Assembly: GCF_001594005.1 (NCBI RefSeq) | Contig: NZ_LTBA01000014.1 | Location: 1-63,490, forward strand | Direction: 5' to 3' | Source of the DNA: Clostridium tepidiprofundi DSM 19306 | Lineage (GTDB): Bacteria; Bacillota; Clostridia; Clostridiales; Clostridiaceae | DNA length: 63,490 nt | Notes under the pieces: model-generated | What the model saw: only the letters and a program-made list of their open reading frames with translations | What the model was told of the DNA's origin: nothing | Databases searched by the model: none | Shown: positions 35,565-44,807 of the stretch, in pieces | How positions within the stretch are numbered: position 1 is the stretch's first letter | Layout: each line of letters opens with the position of its first letter | Made by a program: the position numbers and the translations under genes

Positions 35565-36953
35565 ATGTATTATAATTATCATATAGATAAATATTTAACA
35601 AACAAACTTCATATTCAAAATGTTATGACAGGAGTTGAGTTTATATTTAAATTAATAGACAAAATAATTGAATTGATTAATATGTGCTTGTGGAATGTGT
35701 TTTTACCTGTTTTTATAATAGTAGCTTTGTACATAACTTATAGAACTGTAAAATTTATTGATACCATAAGTGTTAAGGATAAAACAATGTGGGAATTTTC
35801 CAAGATTAAGAACTCACTTTTTGTATCATTATCATCCAAAATAGGAACAGGTGCTATTATTGGAGTTTTGGCTGCTATGAGGAAAGCATCATATAACGGA
35901 ATAGGTGGAGAGGGTATAGTATTATGGGTTATTATTGGAATGCTTTTACTAGTTCCAGTAACTTATTCGGAAGTCTTATTTTCGATGATAACAAAAAAGA
36001 CACCAAAAGATTTCATAGCATATAACGTAACTGATAAAGCAAGTGTTGTATATAGTGTTGGATTGACTATATTATACTCATTTGGTTTTGTCGGATTTCA
36101 ATTGACAGGAATTCAAAGCATAATAAAGATAGTTTTTAAACAGAAATTCAATTATGAATTTACATATAGTTCTATGATGTTTTGTGTGATATTACCACTC
36201 ATTATAGTAGTGTCTTTAATAGTAATATTAAAAAGCTATAAACTTTTTATAAATGTTTTAGGTTTTTTGATATCTTTTATGGTTTTAGCGTATGTAATAT
36301 TTTTTATTGCATTTTTGGTTTCAACAGCAGATTTTATTCCAAAATATTTAGTGCTTGTTTGGAATGATTTTATAAGATTTAGGTCTGCTTCTATTGGAAT
36401 ACCGATAGGATTTATAGTAGGTTTGCAAAGAATTATACAAACAAGTGAAACAGCTCTTGGAACGAGTGCACTTTCGAGTGCAGATGCAAAGAATTCACCA
36501 AGGAGAGAAGCTATTATTCAAGTAATATCAACTGTTATTACTATATTTATAGCTGTTGTAATAACATCATATGTATTTACATACGGTAGATATAATGTGA
36601 GTGGTATAAATTTAAGTGCAAATGGGTTTGAAAGGATTTTAGCTTATCTAAGGAGTGCTATTTCTGTAACAGGGTATTGGGGTGGAATGGTTATAATTAT
36701 TTTCTTTATATTATCTGGTTTTACAACAGTATTAGGGTCATTTCACTTTTTAAATAGAACAATGAGTTTAAGTGAAAATAGGAGAATTTTGTTTTACATA
36801 AGCTTAATAACACTATCAGGAATATTAAGCATTTCTAATTTTGATACTATTTTTGAAGTAGTAAACTTACTCATGTTTATTGTTAGCTTTATAAATATTT
36901 TAGCAATGCTAATTTTTGCAATTAAAAATATATATGATTTTAAAATTAGATAA
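35565..36953 (+). CDS. AGCS-family (alanine/cation symporter-like) permease
   Basis: 462 residues with about ten helices. KIGTGAIIGVLAAMRKASYNGIG corresponds to the AGCS motif GTGNIAGV, in divergent form, and RIIQTSETALGTSALSSADA to the conserved GIFSNEAGLGS region. AGCS proteins import alanine, glycine or related amino acids with sodium or protons. Placement between a sulfur-linked LysR gene and a CoA-disulfide reductase suggests a sulfur-containing amino acid as substrate, which is inference. The start is uncertain: ATG 35565 has only a weak AAAAGAGA site and an in-frame ATG at 35625 is possible. It is 15 bp before the next gene. Confidence 0.75.
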   Translation: MYYNYHIDKYLTNKLHIQNVMTGVEFIFKLIDKIIELINMCLWNVFLPVFIIVALYITYRTVKFIDTISVKDKTMWEFSKIKNSLFVSLSSKIGTGAIIGVLAAMRKASYNGIGGEGIVLWVIIGMLLLVPVTYSEVLFSMITKKTPKDFIAYNVTDKASVVYSVGLTILYSFGFVGFQLTGIQSIIKIVFKQKFNYEFTYSSMMFCVILPLIIVVSLIVILKSYKLFINVLGFLISFMVLAYVIFFIAFLVSTADFIPKYLVLVWNDFIRFRSASIGIPIGFIVGLQRIIQTSETALGTSALSSADAKNSPRREAIIQVISTVITIFIAVVITSYVFTYGRYNVSGINLSANGFERILAYLRSAISVTGYWGGMVIIIFFILSGFTTVLGSFHFLNRTMSLSENRRILFYISLITLSGILSISNFDTIFEVVNLLMFIVSFINILAMLIFAIKNIYDFKIR

Positions 36954-36968
36954 TGGAGGTACATATAG

Positions 36969-38666
36969 ATGAAAAAGTATTTAATAGTTGGAGGAGTAGC
37001 AGGTGGAGCATCTACAGCTGCTAGATTAAGAAGACTTAGTGAAGAAGACAAAATAATAATGTTTGAGAGAGGACCTCATGTATCGTTTTCGAATTGTTGT
37101 TTACCATATCATTTAAGCGGAGTGGTAGAGGATGCTGATAGTTTGGTTCTTATGTGCCCAGAGAAATTTTTAAAACAGTACGAAATTGAAGCTAGAGTAA
37201 ATAACGAAGTTTTATCTATTGATAGGGAAAATAAAGAAGTTGCTGTGAAGGATTTGTTAACTGGAGAAGTATATAAAGAATCATATGATAAATTAATATT
37301 ATCTCCAGGTGCAAAACCAATAGTTCCTAATATACCAGGTATTGAAAATGTAAATGTATTTACTATAAGAAATGTTGTAGATATTGAGAAATTAAATAAT
37401 TTTGTTAAATCAAATGGAATTAAAAATGTATCAGTAATAGGTGGAGGATTTATAGGTGTTGAGGCTGCTGAAAACCTAAAAGAAGCAGGATATAATGTAA
37501 CTTTAATTGAAGCTATGCCTCAAATAATGAAACCTTTTGATTATGATATGGTTCAGATATTACATAAAGAATTATATGATAATGATGTAAATTTAATAGT
37601 TGGAGACAAAGTAAGTTCTTTTGAAAAAGATACAGTTGTTTTAGAATCAGGTAAAAAAGTTCAGGCTGAAGCAGTGGTTATGGCTATTGGTGTTCTTCCA
37701 GAAACAGAGTTAGCTGTTAAAGCAGGTTTGGAATTGGGAGAGACAGGTGCTATAAAAGTTGATCAAAATTATAGAACAAATGATAAAGATATATATGCTG
37801 TTGGTGATGCTATTGAAGTATATAATGCATTGACTAACTCAATGACTAAATTACCTTTAGCTGGACCGGCTCAAAAGCAAGCTAGAGCGGTAGCAGATCA
37901 TATACATGGGAAAAATGTATTAAACAAAGGATTTATTGGTTCATCTGTAATTAAAGTATTTAATTACAATGCTGCTTCTACTGGATTGAATGAAGGATTG
38001 ATTAAAGCACTTAATATGAACATAAGTTATGATATTGTTTACATAATACCAGGGGATAAAGTTGGCTTAATGCCTGGATGTGAGCAGGTTCACTTTAAAT
38101 TAATATATGAAGTTCCAACTGGAAGAATATTAGGTGCTCAGGCTATTGGTAAAGGAAATGTTGATAAGAGAATAGATGTTATTGCAACAGCAATTAAATT
38201 TGGTGCTACAGTAGAAGATTTAAGAGATTTAGAATTATGTTATGCTCCACCATTTGGAACAGCAAAAGATGTTGTTAATTTTGCAGGATATGTAGCTTCT
38301 AATTTACTTAATGATAGTTTTAGACAGGTACGAGTTAGTTCTGTAAGAGAATTAGTAGAAAGCGGTGCTTGTATAATTGATGTGAGAGAAAAAGATGAAT
38401 ATGAGCAAAGCCACATTGTAGGTGCGATGAATTTACCTTTAAGCGAAATTAGAAATAGGTTAGATGAGATTCCAAAGGATAGACCTGTTTATTTGCACTG
38501 CAGAAGTGGTCAAAGAAGCTATAATGCTGTGTTAGCATTACAACACTTAGGATTTGAAAATGTATATAATATTTCAGGTGGATTCTTAGGAATATCATTT
38601 TATGAGTATTTTAATGATAAAACAATGAATAGAAAAATGATTGTTACAGATTACAATTTTGAGTAA
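36969..38666 (+). CDS. CoA-disulfide reductase / polysulfide reductase with C-terminal rhodanese
   Basis: 565 residues. The N-terminal part is a CoADR-type flavoprotein: FAD motif VGGVAGGASTAARLRRL, catalytic Cys43 in SFSNCCLPYHLSG, NAD(P)H motif VIGGGFIGVEAAENL and FAD loop IYAVGDAIE. Residue 44 is cysteine where related enzymes usually have glycine. The last 100 residues form a rhodanese domain with VREKDEYEQSHIVGA and loop HCRSGQRS. Fused CoADR-rhodanese enzymes reduce CoA persulfide, polysulfide or CoA disulfide using NAD(P)H. ATG 36969 follows GGAGG. It sits between an AGCS permease and a YeeE/YedE transporter, consistent with reduction of imported sulfane sulfur. Confidence 0.9.
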   Translation: MKKYLIVGGVAGGASTAARLRRLSEEDKIIMFERGPHVSFSNCCLPYHLSGVVEDADSLVLMCPEKFLKQYEIEARVNNEVLSIDRENKEVAVKDLLTGEVYKESYDKLILSPGAKPIVPNIPGIENVNVFTIRNVVDIEKLNNFVKSNGIKNVSVIGGGFIGVEAAENLKEAGYNVTLIEAMPQIMKPFDYDMVQILHKELYDNDVNLIVGDKVSSFEKDTVVLESGKKVQAEAVVMAIGVLPETELAVKAGLELGETGAIKVDQNYRTNDKDIYAVGDAIEVYNALTNSMTKLPLAGPAQKQARAVADHIHGKNVLNKGFIGSSVIKVFNYNAASTGLNEGLIKALNMNISYDIVYIIPGDKVGLMPGCEQVHFKLIYEVPTGRILGAQAIGKGNVDKRIDVIATAIKFGATVEDLRDLELCYAPPFGTAKDVVNFAGYVASNLLNDSFRQVRVSSVRELVESGACIIDVREKDEYEQSHIVGAMNLPLSEIRNRLDEIPKDRPVYLHCRSGQRSYNAVLALQHLGFENVYNISGGFLGISFYEYFNDKTMNRKMIVTDYNFE

Positions 38667-38750
38667 GAAATAGGGGCGTATTGCCCCTTAACATACTAAA
38701 TTTTTGCAATATGAAGTTAAAAAAATAACAATTGGGAGGATGAATACCAA

Positions 38751-40010
38751 ATGAAGAAAAAGCAAATATATATTGGTTTTGCAATATTGATAGCTATGAT
38801 TGTTTTTGGTGCAATGCAATATGCAAAGGATTACAGGTTAGCGTTACATTTAACTATTGGACTTACAATAGGATATGTAATGCAAAGGTCTAGATTTGGT
38901 TTTGCAGGAGCTATCAGAAAAACGTATTCAACTGGTGATAGCAGTTTAGCAAAAGCACTAATGTTTTTATTTTCTATTTCATTGATAGTTACTGCTGCAA
39001 TACATTATGGTGCAGCTATTAATGGTGCAGATGTGTACTTTAGGGCAGTTAAATCAGGTGCAGATGTAATTCCGGGATCTGATTATGTTGAACCTGCTAA
39101 TTTAGCTACAGTACTAGGTGGAATATTATTCGGTATTGGTATGATGCTAGGTGGAGGATGTGCTTCAGGAACACTTACAGATGCAGGAGAAGGTGAAGGA
39201 AGAGCTCTTATTGTATTATTTTTCTTTTCAACTGGTGCATTGTGGGGAGCACATGATATGCCATGGTGGAGACAAAGTATATTTTTCAGAATACATAAAA
39301 GACTTTATTTACCAGATATTTTTGGGTATATGGGAGCAATAGCAGTTTCATTATTAGGATATTTATTAATATATATTTTAGTTAAAAAATATGAAGATAA
39401 AAGAAGAAAAGAAAACACTTTAAAATTAGAAGAGTATGCTGATTGGGAGAAGGAATTGCCAGAACCATCAGAATTTAAATTTTTCAGTAAGGAGACATAT
39501 CATAAGTTTTTTGTTAAGAGATGGTCTTATTATACTGGAGCAGTAATGATAATGCTTATGTTTGTAGCTATATTGGTTACAACAGGTACAAGCTGGGGTG
39601 TAACAGCTGTATATGCACATTGGGCAGCTTGGTTCTATCAAGCATTAGGTTTAGTAGATGTTTCTAATTGGGGATGGTTTGCAGGAAAAATGGATGCTGT
39701 AAGAGCAGGATTTTTCAATCATCCAGGTTCTATGAGAAATATGGGAATAATGATTGGAGCATTGATAGCACCTTTATTAGCAGGACATTTTTCATTTAAA
39801 ACAAACTTTAAATTAAGAGATGTTTTATTCTATGCAATTGGTGGATTGATGATGGGATACGGAGCTAGGATAGCTTTGGGATGTAATATAGGAGCTTTGT
39901 ATTCAGGATTGACTAATATGTCGTTATCAGGTTGGGTATTTATGCCTGCACTGACTCTTGGAGGAATATTGGGAGTTAAATTAACTCGAAAACTTAATGT
40001 TAAAATTTAG
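38751..40010 (+). CDS. Full-length YeeE/YedE (TsuA-like) sulfur transporter
   Basis: 419 residues, about ten helices in two homologous halves. The first has MQRSRFGFAGAI and GGGCASGTLTDAGEGEG. The second has GYGARIALGCNIGALYSG. The cytoplasmic loop around residues 215-255 is charged. This is the fused form of the pair at 32928 and 33895 and is expected to carry thiosulfate or another reduced sulfur species. The RSRFG motif has glycine where the split version has cysteine (RYSRFC), so the two may differ in specificity. ATG 38751 follows GGGAGGATG. It is followed by a terminator at 40021-40057. Confidence 0.88.
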   Translation: MKKKQIYIGFAILIAMIVFGAMQYAKDYRLALHLTIGLTIGYVMQRSRFGFAGAIRKTYSTGDSSLAKALMFLFSISLIVTAAIHYGAAINGADVYFRAVKSGADVIPGSDYVEPANLATVLGGILFGIGMMLGGGCASGTLTDAGEGEGRALIVLFFFSTGALWGAHDMPWWRQSIFFRIHKRLYLPDIFGYMGAIAVSLLGYLLIYILVKKYEDKRRKENTLKLEEYADWEKELPEPSEFKFFSKETYHKFFVKRWSYYTGAVMIMLMFVAILVTTGTSWGVTAVYAHWAAWFYQALGLVDVSNWGWFAGKMDAVRAGFFNHPGSMRNMGIMIGALIAPLLAGHFSFKTNFKLRDVLFYAIGGLMMGYGARIALGCNIGALYSGLTNMSLSGWVFMPALTLGGILGVKLTRKLNVKI

Positions 40011-40020
40011 AATGTTTATT

Positions 40021-40057
40021 ATAGAGCAGTAGTTACTACACTACTGTTCTATTTTTG
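40021..40057 (+). terminator. Intrinsic terminator
   Basis: ATAGAGCAGTAGT pairs with ACTACTGTTCTAT (one G-U) and is followed by TTTTG. Confidence 0.85.
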
Positions 40058-40116
40058 TGCTAAAATATACTTATGTGTATTTATTTATTCTATTTATTTT
40101 GAGGAGTGCTTTATTT

Positions 40117-42180
40117 ATGAAAAGTATTGCTTTGGTTACTGATGGTAAAAATATTGAAGTTGAAGAGGCATTAATTGAAAATTTAAATGCTGTTTTTAAA
40201 GGATATGTTAAGATTAATAATTATTATTTTAAGAATTTATCAAAAAATCAGATAATAACTGATGATATAGTTTTGGTAATGATAAAAGAGAGGGCTATTA
40301 GAATTAAGGAACATGTTTTGGATCGTAAAAGAATAGTTGTTGTGAATAGAACTATAAGAGAAGGCGAAATTTATAAATTATTTTCATTACCTGAAAAAAT
40401 AGATGTTCTTGTTGTAAATGATAATATGGAAACGACAATTCAAACTACTGCATTATTATATGAGTTAGGAGTAAATCATTTAAATCTTATACCGTATGAT
40501 GAAAATAAATCATATGAAAATATAAAAATAGCTGTTACGCCTGGTGAATGTGATAAAGTTCCTAAATATATAGAACGAGTAATTGATTTAGGTCAAAGGT
40601 GCATTGATATATCTACGTTTTTAAATATAATGAATAAATTGAAGATAGGAAATAAGGAAATTAGCAGAAGAATTGTTAAGTATTCTGAACAGGTTATAAG
40701 TCTTGATACGGGTATAAAGGAAAGATATAAGGAACTTGTCATTAAAAATGATGAATTGGATAGCATAATAAATTTGTCGAATGATGGAATATTAGCTGTT
40801 TCAAATAAAGGTATTATAACTGTATGCAATGAGAGTTTAAAAAAGATATTTAATATTAATGAAGATATAATAGGAAAAAATATAAATAAATATTTAAATG
40901 AAGATACTAGAAAAATTTTTGATAATAATGAGGAAATGAATGGTGTTTACAAATTTAAAAATAGATTTGGTGAAAAATATGTAAATGTAAATAAGAAAAA
41001 CATATTCCATTTTGGAAAGAAGAATGGCATGTATTATAACATACAAGAGATAACATATATAAGGCAGCTTGAGCAGAATTTAAGCAAAAAGCTTAGGGAA
41101 AATGGTCAGATTGCAAGATATAACTTTGAAGATATACAGACGAATTCCATTAGCATGAATAAAACTAAGATATTAGCTAAAAAGATAGCATCTGTTGATT
41201 TTACGGTTTTAATTACAGGGGAAAGTGGTACTGGTAAAGAATTATTTGCTCAATCGATTCATAATGCATCAAAGAGGAGTAAGCAACCTTTTATTGCTGT
41301 TAATTGTGCTGCAATGCCTGAAAATTTGTTAGAGAGTGAGCTATTTGGATATGAGTCAGGTGCATTTACTGGGGCTTTAAAATCAGGTAAAAGAGGATTG
41401 TTTGAACAAGCAAATAATGGAACTATATTTTTAGATGAAATAGGTGATATGCCACTTCATCTTCAAACTAAATTATTGAGGGTTTTGCAGGAAAAGCAGG
41501 TTATGAGAATTGGTGCAGAGCGGGTTATTGATATTGACGTTAGAATAATTGCTGCTACTAATAGGGATTTATTGCGTATGGTAAATGAAGGGGAATTTAG
41601 AGCTGATTTATACTACAGAATAAATGTATTTCCCATAAATATTCCCCCTTTAAGAGAAAGAAAAGAAGATATAATTATATTGCTGAAACATTTTATAAAT
41701 AGAAAAGTTAAATTAAGTGATGAAGTTATTAGTATTCTTATGAAGTATGATTGGCCAGGAAATATAAGAGAGCTTAAAAATGTTGCTATTTATATAGAGA
41801 CTATGTGTGAAAGCGATATCGTAAAACCAAGTGATTTACCGTTTAATTTGATGAATGTTAAAAGCAGGTACATTTGTGAAATGCGAGTACTTGAAGATAA
41901 GAATTGTTTAGATGAATCCTTAAAAATTATGCGTATAATATATGAAAATAATATGAAGAATAAAAGTATAGGTAGGAATAACATTGTAAAAATACTTCAA
42001 GATGTAGGTATTACACTGACAGAGGGAGAGGTTAGAGGAGTATTATCGCTACTGAATGAATTGGATTTTATAACATGTAGTGTTGGAAGAAGGGGAAGCA
42101 AAATAACTAGAAAGGGAATAGAATTTTTAACAAGATTCGATAAGCTAAAATTAATAAGTAGTAGTGAAAAGTTCATATAA
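40117..42180 (+). CDS. Sigma-54-dependent transcriptional activator
   Basis: 687 residues from ATG 40117, with GAGGAG ten bases upstream; the frame open from 40057 overlaps the terminator. Residues 1-190 resemble the PrpR-type ligand-sensing domain. A PAS-like segment (about 210-300, SIINLSNDGILAVSNKG) follows. The AAA+ domain has Walker A GESGTGKELF, the sigma-54 contact loop ESGAFTGA and Walker B GTIFLDEIG. The C-terminus is not a Fis-type helix but a winged-helix-like region (LTEGEVRGVLSLLNELDF). The only good -24/-12 promoter nearby is at 42419-42435, before the next operon, which is its probable target. Confidence 0.92.
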   Translation: MKSIALVTDGKNIEVEEALIENLNAVFKGYVKINNYYFKNLSKNQIITDDIVLVMIKERAIRIKEHVLDRKRIVVVNRTIREGEIYKLFSLPEKIDVLVVNDNMETTIQTTALLYELGVNHLNLIPYDENKSYENIKIAVTPGECDKVPKYIERVIDLGQRCIDISTFLNIMNKLKIGNKEISRRIVKYSEQVISLDTGIKERYKELVIKNDELDSIINLSNDGILAVSNKGIITVCNESLKKIFNINEDIIGKNINKYLNEDTRKIFDNNEEMNGVYKFKNRFGEKYVNVNKKNIFHFGKKNGMYYNIQEITYIRQLEQNLSKKLRENGQIARYNFEDIQTNSISMNKTKILAKKIASVDFTVLITGESGTGKELFAQSIHNASKRSKQPFIAVNCAAMPENLLESELFGYESGAFTGALKSGKRGLFEQANNGTIFLDEIGDMPLHLQTKLLRVLQEKQVMRIGAERVIDIDVRIIAATNRDLLRMVNEGEFRADLYYRINVFPINIPPLRERKEDIIILLKHFINRKVKLSDEVISILMKYDWPGNIRELKNVAIYIETMCESDIVKPSDLPFNLMNVKSRYICEMRVLEDKNCLDESLKIMRIIYENNMKNKSIGRNNIVKILQDVGITLTEGEVRGVLSLLNELDFITCSVGRRGSKITRKGIEFLTRFDKLKLISSSEKFI

Positions 42181-42200
42181 GGGAAGTTAATAGGCAAAGA

Positions 42201-42224
42201 AATAGGTTATAATATTAACCTATT
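42201..42224 (+). promoter_or_regulatory. Candidate upstream activator site for the sigma-54 activator
   Basis: AATAGGTTA (42201-42209) and TAACCTATT (42216-42224) are perfect inverted arms with a 6-bp spacer, and a further half-site AAACCTATTA follows. The site is about 220-245 bp upstream of the predicted start at the -24/-12 promoter, a normal enhancer distance. Confidence 0.55.
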
Positions 42225-42296
42225 AAACCTATTATGATATGTATTTATGTATATATTGATACAATTAAATAATAGTGAATTAAAATAATTATAAAG

Positions 42297-42347
42297 AATA
42301 AAAATAGGGAGTATCTATTTAAAATATAGATGCTTCTTATTTTTATA
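42297..42347 (+). terminator. Intrinsic terminator-like hairpin
   Basis: AGTATCTAT pairs with ATAGATGCT, extended by flanking AT pairs and followed by TCTTATTTTT. It ends the activator transcript before the -24/-12 promoter. Confidence 0.65.
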
Positions 42348-42418
42348 AATATTAAGAAAATTATAAAAACATCAATAAATTCTAAAAAATAGATTAAAAT
42401 AATTAACAATTTTGATTT

Positions 42419-42435
42419 TTGGCATTAAAATTGCT
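42419..42435 (+). promoter_or_regulatory. Sigma-54 (-24/-12) promoter
   Basis: TTGGCATTAAAATTGCT has GG at 42421-42422 and GC at 42433-42434, exactly 12 bp apart, matching TGGCAC-N5-TTGC in all but one base. The start would be near 42446, about 70 nt before the hydrolase gene. Confidence 0.85.
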
Positions 42436-42516
42436 TAAAAATAATAATGTGATATTTTTATCAAATATATCAGTAAGTCGTTATAAAATTTTATCAACTA
42501 AAAGGAGGAGCAACAC

Positions 42517-43251
42517 ATGGGAAATGACAATAAACCAATAATTGGGATTTCGGGAAGCTTAATAATTGATGAAGGAGGGATGTTTCCAGGATATGAAAGA
42601 GCTTATGTAAATAATGATTATGTGCAGTCTGTTGTTATGGCAGGTGGTATTCCTTATATCATTCCTATGGTGTATGATGATGAAGTTATTAAAGAACAAA
42701 TTAAAAACATTGATGCACTGATATTATCAGGAGGACATGATGTTAATCCATTGCTTTGGGGAGAAGAGCCATCTCAAAAGTTGGGAGGAATACTTCCAAA
42801 GAGAGATACTTATGATATTAAATTGTTAAAAGTAGCTCAAGAAATGCATAAGCCAATTTTGGGTATATGTAGAGGAGAACATATATTAAATGTAGGAAAT
42901 GGAGGAAGTCTATATCAAGACCTATCTTTTATCGACGGTTGTTATATAAAGCATAATCAGCAGCATTTATCAAATGTTCCGACTCATACAGTTAATATTG
43001 TTAAAGGCACAAAATTATATGATATTCTAGGAGAAAAAGTATTAACAAATAGTTTCCATCACTTGGGTATAAAAGATGTTGCACCAGGTTTTGTAGTTGC
43101 AGCTAGAGCAGAAGATGGTGTGGTTGAGGCTATAGAAAGAGAAGGAGATTTATTTGCAATAGGAATACAATGGCATCCTGAAATGATGACTAGAGATTAT
43201 CCAATAATGCTTGAAATATTTAAAAGGTTAATTGAAGAAGCAAAAAAATAA
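42517..43251 (+). CDS. Gamma-glutamyl-type hydrolase (peptidase C26, PuuD-like)
   Basis: 244 residues, class I glutamine-amidotransferase-like hydrolase. The nucleophile Cys118 lies in ILGICRGEHILNV, and His220 and Glu222 in IGIQWHPEM complete the triad. SGGHDVNPLLWGEEP and GGSLYQDL are typical of the PuuD branch. It would cleave a gamma-glutamyl amide, such as gamma-glutamyl-GABA in the known pathway. It is the first gene behind a -24/-12 promoter and 25 bp before an APC permease, so a gamma-glutamyl compound is probably imported and hydrolysed. Other putrescine-pathway genes are absent, so that pathway is not implied. Confidence 0.88.
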   Translation: MGNDNKPIIGISGSLIIDEGGMFPGYERAYVNNDYVQSVVMAGGIPYIIPMVYDDEVIKEQIKNIDALILSGGHDVNPLLWGEEPSQKLGGILPKRDTYDIKLLKVAQEMHKPILGICRGEHILNVGNGGSLYQDLSFIDGCYIKHNQQHLSNVPTHTVNIVKGTKLYDILGEKVLTNSFHHLGIKDVAPGFVVAARAEDGVVEAIEREGDLFAIGIQWHPEMMTRDYPIMLEIFKRLIEEAKK

Positions 43252-43276
43252 TGAACAAAAATAAGGAGGAAAAATA

Positions 43277-44581
43277 ATGAGTGATAAGAACAAATTAGGT
43301 TTTTGGAGTATTGTTTTACTAGGTATTAATGCAATCATAGGTTCAGGTATTTTTGGTCTTCCTGGTAAAGCATATGCTAAAATGGGACCGGCTAGTATGT
43401 TGGTATTGCTATTTTGTATGGTTTTAGCAGTATCGATAGCTCTTTGTTTTGCTGAAGCAAGTAGTTGGTTTGAAGAAAATGGTGGCCCGTATTTGTATGC
43501 TAAGGAAGCATTTGGTGACTTTATTGGATTTGAAGTTGGCTTTATGAAATGGGCAATAGGTATGATTGCATGGGCTGCAATGGCTAATTTCTTTGCTATT
43601 ACGTTATCAAAGATATGGCCTGTAATGGCAGAAACATTTTACAAAAATATTATTATTACAGTTGTTTTAGTTGGTCTTGGTATAATTAATATTTTAGGTG
43701 TAAAGATTTCAAAAATAGTAAATGATTCAATAACTATAGGTAAATTAGTTCCTTTGTTCATTTTCATAATTGTTGGTATATTCTTTATTAAAGGTGGAAA
43801 TTTTAAACCGTTTGTAATAATTCCTAAAGGACATACTGCATCTACTGCATTTGTTGCAGCATCAATTTCATTATTTTATGCATTTACTGGTTTTGAATCT
43901 TTAGCAGTTGCAGCAAAAGATATGGAAAATCCTAAAAAGAATGTTCCTAAAGCGTTGGTAACAGTTATGGCTTTGGTTTCTTTGGTTTATTTTCTTGTTT
44001 TAGCTATAAGCATAGGTGTATTAGGTGGAAATTTAAGTGGTGCTGATACTCCAGTCGCAGATGCTGCAGGAGCTATACTTGGTAATGCAGGAGCATATTT
44101 TATAACTATTGGTACTGTAATATCAGTTGGAGGAATTAATATAGCAGCTTCATTCCTTACTCCTAGATCAGGCGTTGCTTTAGCTGATCAGGGATTAGTC
44201 CCTAAGTGTGTTGCAAAGAATAATAAACATGGAGCACCATATATTGCAATTATAATTACGGTTTTAGGCTCATTGTTGATAGCTTGGTCAGGAACTTTTG
44301 GAACTCTTCTTCAAATAAGTGTTATTTCTAGATTTATTCAGTATATACCAACATGTATAGCTGTACTAGTATTTAGAAAGAAATTTGTTGGTAAAGAAAT
44401 TAATTTTAGAATTCCAGGTGGAGCATTTGTACCATTGCTTGCTGTTTCAATAAGTGTGTGGTTATTAATTAAAGCTGGAATGGCAAGTCCAATGAAGATT
44501 GTTTGGGGATTAGGTGGATTATTAGTTGCCGTACCATTCTATTTCTTCATGACAAAGGTATATAATAAAAAAGAAGCATAG
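43277..44581 (+). CDS. APC-superfamily amino-acid permease
   Basis: 434 residues, twelve helices. The N-terminal GINAIIGSGIFGLPGKAY and SSWFEENGGPYLYAKEAFG are the classic APC signatures, and AFTGFESLAVAAKDMENPKKNVPKA is the conserved helix-6 region. It probably imports an amino acid or amide by proton-coupled symport or exchange. ATG 43277 follows AAGGAGG, 25 bp after the hydrolase, so both are one sigma-54-controlled operon. The substrate is presumably what the hydrolase cleaves or what it is exchanged against. Confidence 0.9.
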   Translation: MSDKNKLGFWSIVLLGINAIIGSGIFGLPGKAYAKMGPASMLVLLFCMVLAVSIALCFAEASSWFEENGGPYLYAKEAFGDFIGFEVGFMKWAIGMIAWAAMANFFAITLSKIWPVMAETFYKNIIITVVLVGLGIINILGVKISKIVNDSITIGKLVPLFIFIIVGIFFIKGGNFKPFVIIPKGHTASTAFVAASISLFYAFTGFESLAVAAKDMENPKKNVPKALVTVMALVSLVYFLVLAISIGVLGGNLSGADTPVADAAGAILGNAGAYFITIGTVISVGGINIAASFLTPRSGVALADQGLVPKCVAKNNKHGAPYIAIIITVLGSLLIAWSGTFGTLLQISVISRFIQYIPTCIAVLVFRKKFVGKEINFRIPGGAFVPLLAVSISVWLLIKAGMASPMKIVWGLGGLLVAVPFYFFMTKVYNKKEA

Positions 44582-44640
44582 TAAAACTAGAGTTTTGTAT
44601 TTAAGTTGATTTACTAATATGTATATGTTATATTATAGGT

Positions 44641-44740
44641 GTAACTGAGAGGGAGTAGCTGAGAATTTTCTCAAATAGAATCAACATCCGGTGAAAAGCC
44701 TGGTTCTATTTACTTTTAAAGGAGCAAGACTTTCAGTTTA
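44641..44740 (+). ncRNA. yybP-ykoY (Mn2+) riboswitch aptamer
   Basis: The conserved pieces appear in order: GGGAGTAGC near the 5' side, CATCCGGTG and GCCTGG in the middle, and GGAGCAAGAC near the 3' side. AACTGAGA (44643-44650) pairs with TTTCAGTT (44731-44738) to make P1. The family binds manganese and often controls cation exporters. The 3' strand of P1 is also part of the terminator at 44729-44779, so ligand binding should prevent termination and turn the gene on. Confidence 0.88.
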
Positions 44741-44779
44741 GTAGAATCTGTATATTCTATTAAACTGAAAGTTTTTTTT
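44729..44779 (+). terminator. Riboswitch expression-platform terminator
   Basis: ACTTTCAGTTTA pairs with TAAACTGAAAGT, and inside it TAGAAT pairs with ATTCTA; eight T residues follow. It is mutually exclusive with riboswitch P1. Confidence 0.9.
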
Positions 44780-44807
44780 ATGAAATTGTATAAGGGGGGT
44801 ATACATT

